Source of the DNA: Okeania sp. SIO2C9
Lineage (GTDB): Bacteria; Cyanobacteriota; Cyanobacteriia; Cyanobacteriales; Microcoleaceae
DNA length: 41,158 bases
Reading direction: 5' to 3'
Assembly (NCBI RefSeq): GCF_010672455.1
Contig: NZ_JAAHGO010000079.1
Coordinates: 1 to 41,158, forward strand
The notes beneath the pieces were generated by a model. That model saw only the letters and a program-made list of their open reading frames with translations. It searched no databases and was not told where the DNA came from. Shown here one piece after another: positions 33,390 to 40,575 of this stretch (within the stretch, counting starts at the first letter, position 1; every line of letters begins with the position of its first letter). Position numbers and translations under genes: made by a program.

Positions 33390-35117
33390 ATGAATACAAT
33401 GACTTATGATGTAGCAATTTGCGGTGGTGGTTTAGCGGGTTCAACTTTAGCTAGACAGTTGAAGTTAACAATGCCCGATCTTTCTATTATTGTCCTGGAT
33501 CGTTTGGCTCGACCTCTACCTGAAGGTGCTTTTAAAGTTGGAGAATCAACGGTTGAAGTGGGTTCCTATTATCTTGCTGAAATACTTCAGTTTGGCGATA
33601 ATTATTTCAAAATGAATCATATGCCAAAGTTGGGACTGCGTTTCTTCTTAGGTGATGCTCAAGGTAAATTTGAAGAACGTCCTGAACTCGGACTCTCTAA
33701 ATTTCATTCGCCTTCCTCATATCAAATTGACCGAGGTAAGTTTGAAAATGACCTGCGAAACTTAAACATCGAAGCAGGAATTGAAGTTTTAGAAAGTTGC
33801 AAGGTTCTTGATATTACCCTATCTGAAAATAATCAAGACTTCCATAAAATTGTTTACACTCAAGATGACACGAAGCAAAAGAATACTATTCAAGCTAAAT
33901 GGGTTATTGATGCGATGGGTCGTCGTCGATTTTTGCAGAAGAAACTGGGTTTAGCTCAACGAAATAGTTCTAAACATAGTGCGGTTTGGTTCTGGGTAAA
34001 TGAACGGATAGATGTCAGTGATTTTGTTCCCAAAAGTAACCAAAACTGGCATGAGCGTGTCCCTGGAAATCAACGATATTATTCAACTAATCACTTGTGT
34101 GGAAAAGGCTACTGGATTTGGATGATTCCGCTCCCCGGTAACTATACCAGTATTGGAATTGTCACTGATGAAACAGTTCATCCTTTCGGAGAACATAATA
34201 CTGAGGAAAAAACATTTAATTGGCTCCAAACCTATGAACCTACTTTAGCTAATCATCTTCAAGGGATTTCAACTCAAAAATTTATGAAGATGCCTCACTA
34301 TAGTTATTCCTCCAAGCAAGTTTTCTCAAATAATCGTTGGGCTTGTGTTGGTGAAGCTGGGGTATTTCCCGACCCCTTCTATTCTCCTGGTACTGACCTA
34401 ATTGGATTTGGAAATTCTCTCGTCACTCAGATGATTGAAGCGGATTTGCAAGGTAAGTTAACCTCAGAAATGGTGGCGGAAGCAAATCGCTTTTTGCTCA
34501 CCTATGCTGAAGGGGTAAAAGATAATATTCATAAGGTTTACTCCTGCTTTGATAAAGATTTGGTCATGGCAATTAAGGTGATTTGGGATACCCTATCTGG
34601 CTGGGCATTTAGTGCGCCTCTGATGTTTAATTCGATTTTCCTTGACTCTGAAAAACGGGCAAAAATTCGTCAAGGTTCAGGTCAATTTTTTCTGTTAGCT
34701 CACAGGATGCAAAAGTTGTTTATAGACTGGGCAAAACTATCGCAAAATCGGGGAACTTATGAGTATATTGATTACTTAGAAATGGATTTCATCAAGCAAT
34801 TGCGATCGCGAAATTTACAATCCAATAAAACGGAACAACAACTCATCGACGATCATATTGCTAGTTTGGAAATGTTTGAGGAACTTGCTCAGGTTATTTT
34901 TCGCATGGCGCTTGAAGATACAATGCCTGAAAAATTAGCCGATTTTCCGGAATCTGCCTGGTTAAATGCTTGGGCAATTAGCCTCAATGAACAACGATGG
35001 GAAAAGGATGGATTATTCCGCCCCAGAACTCAACCCCGTGACTTACATCCAATGACTCAACAGCTTCGACAAAAAATTCATTTCCCTTCAGTTGTTAAGC
35101 AACCTGTTACGGTTTAA
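33390..35117 (+). CDS. FAD-dependent halogenase (flavin halogenase family)
   Basis: 575 residues. Starts with a Rossmann FAD-binding motif (VAICGGGLAGSTLARQL, residues 8-24), then GAFKVGESTVEVG, and carries the halogenase signature WxWxIP as YWIWMIPLPG (Trp242, Trp244, Pro247). A lysine in MPKLGLRFF (Lys80) is in the position expected for the catalytic lysine that handles hypohalous acid. WACVGEAGVFPDPFYSPGTDLIGFG is the second FAD motif. The long C-terminal helical region is usual for halogenases acting on phenols or carrier-bound substrates. It needs FADH2 from a separate reductase (none here), O2 and chloride or bromide. Proposed substrate: 4-hydroxybenzoyl or 3,4-dihydroxybenzoyl, free or on the carrier (inference). 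A MITE lies directly upstream. Confidence 0.88.
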   Translation: MNTMTYDVAICGGGLAGSTLARQLKLTMPDLSIIVLDRLARPLPEGAFKVGESTVEVGSYYLAEILQFGDNYFKMNHMPKLGLRFFLGDAQGKFEERPELGLSKFHSPSSYQIDRGKFENDLRNLNIEAGIEVLESCKVLDITLSENNQDFHKIVYTQDDTKQKNTIQAKWVIDAMGRRRFLQKKLGLAQRNSSKHSAVWFWVNERIDVSDFVPKSNQNWHERVPGNQRYYSTNHLCGKGYWIWMIPLPGNYTSIGIVTDETVHPFGEHNTEEKTFNWLQTYEPTLANHLQGISTQKFMKMPHYSYSSKQVFSNNRWACVGEAGVFPDPFYSPGTDLIGFGNSLVTQMIEADLQGKLTSEMVAEANRFLLTYAEGVKDNIHKVYSCFDKDLVMAIKVIWDTLSGWAFSAPLMFNSIFLDSEKRAKIRQGSGQFFLLAHRMQKLFIDWAKLSQNRGTYEYIDYLEMDFIKQLRSRNLQSNKTEQQLIDDHIASLEMFEELAQVIFRMALEDTMPEKLADFPESAWLNAWAISLNEQRWEKDGLFRPRTQPRDLHPMTQQLRQKIHFPSVVKQPVTV

Positions 35118-35192
35118 GGATTCACTTAATCTCAGTAATAAGGTGGGTATTGAACTCAGAGGTTGTCTGAGAAGTCTTATTTGCGACATTCA

Positions 35193-35281
35193 AGCCCCCT
35201 AAATATCCCAATATTTGGGAACTATAGCAAGCAAATTGACTCTTGTTCCCCCCATGCGTTGGGGGGCTAGGGGGGCAAAAT
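35193..35281 (+). repeat. GGGGG-rich palindromic element, copy 1 (inverted relative at 39736-39822)
   Basis: Reads aagccccctaaatatccc, a ccaatatttggga hairpin, caaattgactcttg, then ccccccatgcgttggggggctagggggg. The reverse complement of this layout is at 39736-39822, and part of it is also at 33165-33200. Confidence 0.65.
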
Positions 35282-35283
35282 TC

Positions 35284-35312
35284 AGTATCAAAAAACTTTT
35301 CAGATATCCTCT
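35284..35312 (+). repeat. Perfect 29-bp inverted repeat, right copy
   Basis: Exact reverse complement of 33127-33155, located 44 bases upstream of the pobA-like start codon. It contains a copy of the NRPS gene's final codons on the minus strand. Confidence 0.9.
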
Positions 35313-35355
35313 CACCTTAACCTCAAAAAAAAAGGATAATTTTAAGGAGTTGACG

Positions 35356-36558
35356 ATGAAAAATTATACACAGTTACAAACATCTGTCTGTATTCTCGGT
35401 TCTGGTCCTGCTGGTATTGTTCTCGGAAGTATTCTGCTGAGAAACGGGATAGACTGTATTATCATTGATAAATACAATCGTGAAGAAATTTATGCCAGAG
35501 GACGAGCGGGAGTTATTGAGAGTACAACGGTTGAAATTCTCAGAAAAAATGACCTGGCGGATACCCTGCTGAAAAATGCTTATACTCACGGTTGTTGTGA
35601 GTTTCGCTATCCCGATAAAAGCCTAACTTTTGAATATGGAAGCTTAAGTGGAGGAGATGTTCATCATGTTTATCCTCAAAGCGATCTCAACGATGATTTG
35701 ATTGAAAAATATATCAAGGATGGCGGTAAGTTACTTTTTCATTATGAAGGCAAAAATATTGTTCAAAGTGATGACAAAGTCGAAGTTGAATGTTATGATT
35801 TAGATAGTCAAAAAACTGTAACGATTCAAGCGGATTTTGTAGCTGGATGTGATGGTTATCATGGGTTAGCTCGTCAATGTGTTCCCTCTGAAGCTGTAGA
35901 GATTTACAGCAAACAATACAACTATCGCTGGTTAGCAATTTTAGCCTACGCTCCCCCTTCAGCCCAGCATACTCTTTATGGTGTACATCCAGATGGTTTT
36001 GCGGCTCATATGCTTCGCAATAGTAAGATTTCTCGCTATTACCTTCAAATTCCTAGCACCGATACTTTAGAAGATTGGTCAGATGAACGCATCTGGGCTA
36101 ACTTACGCCAGCGGCTTGCTAAAGAAGGATGTCCATTAAATGAAGGTGAAATCTTTCAAAAGCGTATTATGGAGTTGCGGAATTATGTGATGGAACCCAT
36201 GATTTATCAGCGATTATTATTAGCTGGAGATGCCGCTCATATTATTACCCCAATGGGTGGAAAAGGCTTAAATTTAGCGGTGCAAGATGCGGGAGTTTTA
36301 GCAGAGACATTGATTAGCTACTATCTCGAAAACCACGATCTTTCTTATCTAAACCGCTACTCCGAAATTCGCTTGCCCTACATCTGGCGTGCTCAAGAAT
36401 TCTCTTACAGCTTGTTGACCATGTTGCACTCACCGGAAGGAGAGGATTTAGAGGATGTGCGTTTTCGACGTAAACTCAGTGAATCTAAGCTCTCTCAATT
36501 AACAACTTCATCAACATTTGCTAAGAATTTTGCGCGAAACTACGTTGGAATTGTTTAA
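35356..36558 (+). CDS. 4-hydroxybenzoate 3-monooxygenase-like flavoprotein (PobA family)
   Basis: 400 residues from the ATG at 35356, picked for its AAGGAG ribosome site; an upstream open frame from 35215 is repeat DNA. Class A flavin monooxygenase: SVCILGSGPAGIVLGSILL (FAD GxGxxG), GRAGVIESTTVEIL, AGCDGYHGLARQ (DG motif) and LLAGDAAHIITPMGGKGLN (GD motif). Aligned without gaps to what I recall of Pseudomonas PobA, the phenol-activating tyrosines (Tyr201/Tyr385) are kept as Tyr208 and Tyr396, and the carboxylate-binding Arg214 and Tyr222 as Arg221 and Tyr229. However, Ser212 is Met219 and Thr294 is Met300. The expected reaction is ortho-hydroxylation to a 3,4-dihydroxy ring with NADPH and O2, perhaps on an altered substrate. 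Confidence 0.88.
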   Translation: MKNYTQLQTSVCILGSGPAGIVLGSILLRNGIDCIIIDKYNREEIYARGRAGVIESTTVEILRKNDLADTLLKNAYTHGCCEFRYPDKSLTFEYGSLSGGDVHHVYPQSDLNDDLIEKYIKDGGKLLFHYEGKNIVQSDDKVEVECYDLDSQKTVTIQADFVAGCDGYHGLARQCVPSEAVEIYSKQYNYRWLAILAYAPPSAQHTLYGVHPDGFAAHMLRNSKISRYYLQIPSTDTLEDWSDERIWANLRQRLAKEGCPLNEGEIFQKRIMELRNYVMEPMIYQRLLLAGDAAHIITPMGGKGLNLAVQDAGVLAETLISYYLENHDLSYLNRYSEIRLPYIWRAQEFSYSLLTMLHSPEGEDLEDVRFRRKLSESKLSQLTTSSTFAKNFARNYVGIV

Positions 36559-36911
36559 TTTTTTAAATTCCTTGGAAGGTTTTAGATAGCTACATTCAGT
36601 TGTCATTGTTTGATACTTCTGAGTTGACTACTAGATGTAAAAAGTTTAATAGTGCCCTTCGGGCGATCCATTAAGCTTGTTCTCAAATTTTAGGGGAAAG
36701 TAATTTATATGCTGGTTGCTTTCCTCCCAACACTAAAACACACTTTATCAAAATAATTGGGTCTAAAACCCCGCCTTTTAAGGCGAAATATTTTTGGAGC
36801 GGGGCTTAAATCCCCTACTTCCCCTCCTGGGAGGGGTTAGAGGTGGGTTAACTTCTAACTTCTGACTTCTGACTTCGTTAAAGTGTGGATCACCAGCAAC
36901 TATTTTTATTA
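36559..36911. other. Intergenic region before the cupin gene
   Basis: Holds a gccttttaaggcgaaatatttttggagcggggcttaaatcccc stretch (about 36771-36814), cccctcctgggaggggttag (36822-36841) and an acttctaacttctgacttctgacttc run (36851-36876). No gene seen; no strong ribosome site precedes the next start. Confidence 0.45.
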
Positions 36912-37958
36912 ATGAATACAAAAACTAAGTCTACCGCATTTTACCTCGCTAGCTCATTTCTATTAGCTTTAGGAATCAGTTTCCCCGCACAAGCTCACGT
37001 TGGTTTACATTTCCATGACCATGAACAACAGGATTCCTCAACAGAAACATCTAGCTCGACAGAAACATCTAGCTCGATTGATATCTATGATTTTTTGAAT
37101 GTCCCCATTCCCACGGCTATCACTGATTATGTAGCCGGGTTAGATGATACATCATCGACATCTTTATTCTACCAAGATTTAGAAACTGCATGGGTTGCAG
37201 GTGGACGAATTTCCTTTGTTGAAACAGGCGAGACCACTAATGAACAGTACACACTATTAGATGTGGTTGTTGTCCCTGGCGGTGGTACTCCATTACACTT
37301 CCATGAAAATGAAGCTGAGTGGTTTTTCATGCTAGATGGTACTTTAGAGTTTCAATTAGAAGACCAAACAGCACTGGCATCACCTGAAACGCTTATCTTG
37401 GGTCCCCAAAATGCCACGCACGCCTTCCGAAATCAGACATCAGATTTGGCGAGGCTACTCATTTATTTTGAACCTCCAGCTGAAGACTTTTTCCAGGAAG
37501 TCGGTCAGCCAGTCACAGATCCATTTAATCAACCTCCTGTAAATCCTGAAGAACTTTTGGCAGCCGGCCCACCACACGGGCTTACATTTCCTAGTACACT
37601 AGAGTTTGCCGGTAATCAATTCTTCACTGACAAAGGGTCTTCTTTTGCAACAGTAGATGTAATCCGCACTGGTAATGTTGATGAGATAGTTGGTGGTAGC
37701 ATTTTTCTAGGCACTGAAACTGAAATCCCAATTGAGTTTGGTATTGGCGAGAGTTTTCAAAGTATAGATATTCCCCTACCTAATGACATTAACTCCATTG
37801 ACTTATTCTTAAAAAATCCTACGGGTGGAGCTTTTATTGGTCTGCTAGCAGACCAGGCTATTATTAGCACAAGATCGATTCCTGAGTCTTCTTTCCCTGT
37901 TGGTTTGTTAGCTTTTGGAGTAATAGGTACAGGTGTAATGCTCAAAAATCGGAAGTAA
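36912..37958 (+). CDS. Secreted cupin / Calx-beta-like protein with PEP-CTERM-type sorting tail
   Basis: 348 residues from the ATG at 36912; a GTG nine codons upstream is possible. A signal peptide (TAFYLASSFLLALGISFPAQA, cut after AQA) is followed by a His/Ser/Thr-rich segment with a repeated STETSSSTETSSS. A cupin domain follows with the full metal motif GTPLHFHENEAEWFFMLDG (His129, His131, Glu136), then LGPQNATHAF. Residues ~230-315 (SFATVDVIRTGN, ESFQSIDIPLP, FLKNPTGGAFIG) look like a Calx-beta domain. The end, RSIPESSFPVGLLAFGVIGTGVMLKNRK, has the IPE(P)-helix-basic form of PEP-CTERM exosortase signals, so the protein is likely exported. The cupin may be an oxygenase, isomerase or binding protein. 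Its link to the pathway is positional only. Confidence 0.82.
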   Translation: MNTKTKSTAFYLASSFLLALGISFPAQAHVGLHFHDHEQQDSSTETSSSTETSSSIDIYDFLNVPIPTAITDYVAGLDDTSSTSLFYQDLETAWVAGGRISFVETGETTNEQYTLLDVVVVPGGGTPLHFHENEAEWFFMLDGTLEFQLEDQTALASPETLILGPQNATHAFRNQTSDLARLLIYFEPPAEDFFQEVGQPVTDPFNQPPVNPEELLAAGPPHGLTFPSTLEFAGNQFFTDKGSSFATVDVIRTGNVDEIVGGSIFLGTETEIPIEFGIGESFQSIDIPLPNDINSIDLFLKNPTGGAFIGLLADQAIISTRSIPESSFPVGLLAFGVIGTGVMLKNRK

Positions 37959-38189
37959 AATCAATAGAATGTAGAACTTAGTTTCATGTTTAATTCATCT
38001 AAAATAAAGTCTTCTAAAACGTAAGCATTCAGCAGTCAGCTATCAGCTATGAGTTATTCGCTCATTATCGCACCGAAGTCTCCAAGGGGAATTAAAAGTT
38101 GTGTTTGCTTCCGCATTCCGCGCAAAAGAAAAAGGTTATCCGATCGCCTTAGTAAGTTATTACGTTCAAAAGTTGATAGCTGAACTGCT

Positions 38190-38227
38190 AATAGCTGTTT
38201 GCGCAGCATTCCGCAGGAAATGCTTAC
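38190..38227 (+). repeat. REP-like AGCATTCCGCAGGAAATGCT repeat, copy 1
   Basis: Imperfect palindrome AGCATTCC-GCA-GGAAATGCT preceded by ctaatagctgtttgcgc. A practically identical copy lies at 40863-40901, just beyond the far end of the cluster. Confidence 0.7.
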
Positions 38228-38330
38228 TCTAAAACGGTATAAACAGAAGTTTAGCGTCAGACTTTTTTAATCTCAGAAAATAAAAACTGGAGTGGAAAAA
38301 ATCCTGCTCCAGGACTTAAATTGATAACTC

Positions 38331-38466
38331 ATATCATGTCCGAAGGCAATCGTTTGTGTAAAAGTTAGCGTGGATATCTACAGGAAATTTCAGTTTTTTT
38401 TCTTGCCTGTTGCCTGTTGCCTGTTGCCTATTTACTATACAAGACCGATGCTACCGGACATGATAT
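38331..38466 (+). repeat. MITE, ATATCATGTCCG family, copy A5
   Basis: Ends ATATCATGTCCG and CCGGACATGATAT. It has the same interior as 20075-20220, with a ttgcctgttgcctgttgcc run in the middle. It ends 25 bases before the start codon of the SGNH hydrolase gene. Confidence 0.8.
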
Positions 38467-38491
38467 CAACTAGGAGAAGGAGAAATTTTTG

Positions 38492-39580
38492 ATGAGCATC
38501 ACTATCGATCAAATCTTTGATGAAGATTTTTATCTTTCTCAATATCCAGAAGTGGCTGATGCGATCGCAAATGGTACAGCCAACAGTCCCCTTGATCATT
38601 ACCTAACAGTTGGTCAATATCAGGGTTATCTTCCCGGCAAACTTTTTAGCGATGTTTATGTCTTTGGAGATAGTTTTTCTGATGATGGGAATTTGTTTGA
38701 ACTGACTAACGGTATTTTTCCAGAATTTCCAAATTTTGAAGGACGTTTTACCAATGGTAAAATTTGGATTGAAACTTTAATCCCTGAGTTGGGTTTAGAG
38801 ATAAATCCTGAAAATAATGTCGCCTATGGAGGTGCAACGACAGGAACCGATAATGTTCTCAATCCGAGAACAGATGTTTTACCCGATAACCTATTGCCTT
38901 TACCGGGAATCCAAACACAAATTGATGATTTTGTCGCCGAAAATCCTGTTGCCGATCCCAATGCACTTTATATGGTTTGGGGAGGCGGTAATGATTATGT
39001 GGGTTTAAGTCTAACGGAAGTTGATACACCCATTACCAACTTATTAACAACAATTGATAAATTAGCCGATGCAGGGGCAAAAAATATTATGATACCTAAT
39101 CTTTTTGATTTAGGTGCAATTCCCCTTGCTGTTAATGGTTCTCCTGAAGTTCAGCAAAGACTGGCACAAGTTACTCAAGATCATAATGCAGCGTTGCAAA
39201 CAGCTTTAGAAGAAGTTGAACAAAATTCAGATATCAATATTATTCAGGTTGATATGTATTCAGCCCTGAATCAAGCTATAGAAAATCCAGCTAACTTTGG
39301 GTTTTCTAATGTCACAGAGGCTTTTTTAGAGACGAATGCAACCAATCCTGATGAATTTGTATTCTGGAATCCGATTCATCCTACTGTCCGTTCTCATAAT
39401 TTATTTGCAAATCAGGCTCAGAAATCTCTTTCTGAGGTTTCTGAAGTGCTGAGTATTGTCGAAGCAACTCAAGAATATCCCCGTCAATCTGTACCTGAAC
39501 CTTCAATTTTTAATTCCGGATTAGTGATTGTATTGGCATTATTATTTTTGAGTAATAACTTATCAAAAAAAACAAGATAA
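38492..39580 (+). CDS. Secreted SGNH/GDSL hydrolase with PEP-CTERM-type tail
   Basis: 362 residues from the ATG at 38492, with an AGGAGAAGGAG ribosome site. The first ~50 residues (IFDEDFYLSQYPEVADAIANG...HYLTVGQYQGYLPG) form the small YL-x3-PEVADA-type domain seen in cyanobacterial surface proteins. The hydrolase follows: block I VYVFGDSFSDDGN (Ser61), block III MVWGGGNDYVG, and block V FVFWNPIHPT (His296). Block V normally reads D-x-x-H; here Asn293 replaces Asp. The end, SVPEPSIFNSGLVIVLALLFLS...KKTR, is a good PEP-CTERM signal, although no classical N-terminal signal peptide is seen. Likely an esterase or lipase-like enzyme acting on an ester; a role in product release, trimming or self-protection is speculative. 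Confidence 0.85.
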   Translation: MSITIDQIFDEDFYLSQYPEVADAIANGTANSPLDHYLTVGQYQGYLPGKLFSDVYVFGDSFSDDGNLFELTNGIFPEFPNFEGRFTNGKIWIETLIPELGLEINPENNVAYGGATTGTDNVLNPRTDVLPDNLLPLPGIQTQIDDFVAENPVADPNALYMVWGGGNDYVGLSLTEVDTPITNLLTTIDKLADAGAKNIMIPNLFDLGAIPLAVNGSPEVQQRLAQVTQDHNAALQTALEEVEQNSDINIIQVDMYSALNQAIENPANFGFSNVTEAFLETNATNPDEFVFWNPIHPTVRSHNLFANQAQKSLSEVSEVLSIVEATQEYPRQSVPEPSIFNSGLVIVLALLFLSNNLSKKTR

Positions 39581-39735
39581 ATTATCCGGAATACTGACAT
39601 TTTGGGCGTTGGTAATTAGTAAGATGATTTTCTACTAGGGGTGATGCCCATCACTTACTCTGGTAAAATATTTAGAGGTATCAGAAACAGATTACTCTTA
39701 AGGTTTCATCTCTTGATTTACCAACGCCGAATTTT

Positions 39736-39822
39736 GCCCCCCTAGCCCCCCAAATTGGGGGGGGATAAGAGTCAACTTGCTTCTAAAATTCCCCAAAAAT
39801 TGGGGGATTTAGGGGGCTTTAA
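39736..39822 (-). repeat. GGGGG-rich palindromic element, copy 2
   Basis: Reverse-orientation copy of 35193-35281: gcccccctagccccccaaattggggggg, ataagagtcaacttgctt, ccccaaaaattgggggatttagggggct. Two copies in opposite orientation, 4.5 kb apart, flank the pobA-like, cupin and SGNH genes. Confidence 0.7.
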
Positions 39823-39867
39823 CATCAATTTCACTCAACATTTCACTGCTCAACCTAGGAGTCTTCA

Positions 39868-40488
39868 ATGATTGAACTGTACACACACAATACCCCAAAC
39901 GGTCACAAAATTTCTATTTGTTTAGAAGAACTTGAAATTCCTTACACTGTAAAGCATATAAATGTTTATGAGGGAGAACAATTTCAAGAAGAATTTGTTG
40001 CACTCAATCCTAATGCTAAAGTTCCAGTAATTGTAGATCGAGAAACTGGACAAACGGTTTTTGAATCCTGTGCAATTTTACTCTATCTTGCAGATAAAAC
40101 TGAACGGTTAGTACCGCAATCAACTCAAGGTCGTTGGGAAGCAATTCAATGGCTGTTTTTCCAAGCAGCTTCTATTGGACCAATGTTCGGACAACGAGCG
40201 CACTTTGCCTTGTTTGCTCCTGAAAAAATCCCTTACGCAATTGAACGCTATACCAAAGAAACTGAAAGGCTGTCTGGTGTCCTTGAACAACGTTTGAAGC
40301 AGCAAAAATATCTCTGCGGTGATGAATACTCCATTGTAGATATTGCGCATTGGGGTTGGGTTTATACTGCTAAACGTATGGGATTTGGCTTCGATCAGTT
40401 TTCCAGCTTAATCGCATGGCACGATCAAATTGCAGAACGTCCTGCAGTTCAGAAAGGAATTCAAGTTCCTGGACCTCTTCCTTTTTAA
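39868..40488 (+). CDS. Glutathione S-transferase (YfcG/Nu-like)
   Basis: 206 residues with an AGGAG ribosome site. The thioredoxin-like N-terminal domain begins MIELYTHNTPNGHKISICLEE, where the T-P-N-G-H-K of Nu-class GSTs supplies the Thr/Asn that contact glutathione sulfur. It continues with NPNAKVPVIVD (cis-Pro) and the ESCAILLYLAD glutathione-binding turn. The C-terminal helical domain has CGDEYSIVDIAHWGWV. Nu-class enzymes act mainly as disulfide-bond or peroxide reductases using glutathione; other GSTs conjugate or dehalogenate electrophiles. As the last gene of the cluster it may handle reactive quinone or halogenated intermediates (inference), or be an unrelated neighbour. Confidence 0.9.
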   Translation: MIELYTHNTPNGHKISICLEELEIPYTVKHINVYEGEQFQEEFVALNPNAKVPVIVDRETGQTVFESCAILLYLADKTERLVPQSTQGRWEAIQWLFFQAASIGPMFGQRAHFALFAPEKIPYAIERYTKETERLSGVLEQRLKQQKYLCGDEYSIVDIAHWGWVYTAKRMGFGFDQFSSLIAWHDQIAERPAVQKGIQVPGPLPF

Positions 40489-40506
40489 GTTCATCACAAT
40501 AGATAG

Positions 40507-40575
40507 AGATGTCTGGTGCTATTTCAACAGAAATATTATGCATTATGTAATTTTCTGATTCCAGACATCTTTCTT
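40507..40575 (+). terminator. Hairpin with T-rich trail after the last cluster gene
   Basis: A perfect 10-bp inverted repeat, AGATGTCTGG (40507-40516) and CCAGACATCT (40561-40570), followed by TTCTT. The loop is long (44 bases), so this may be a terminator or the remains of a small MITE. It starts 18 bases after the GST stop codon. Confidence 0.45.

Larger units (their letters stand above)
37959..38491. other. Intergenic region with REP-like repeat and MITE
   Basis: Contains cagtcagctatcagctatgag repeats (38033-38052), the GCGCAGCATTCCGCAGGAAATGCTTA repeat (38190-38227), a hairpin near 38290-38330 (ctggagtggaaaaaatcctgctccagg) and the MITE at 38331-38466. No gene seen. Confidence 0.5.

Noticed and set aside
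35215-35355. Upstream in-frame extension of the PobA-like gene
   Set aside because: The extra 47 codons are the GGGGG-rich element and the 29-bp repeat; the ATG at 35356 has an AAGGAG site and gives a normal PobA N-terminus.
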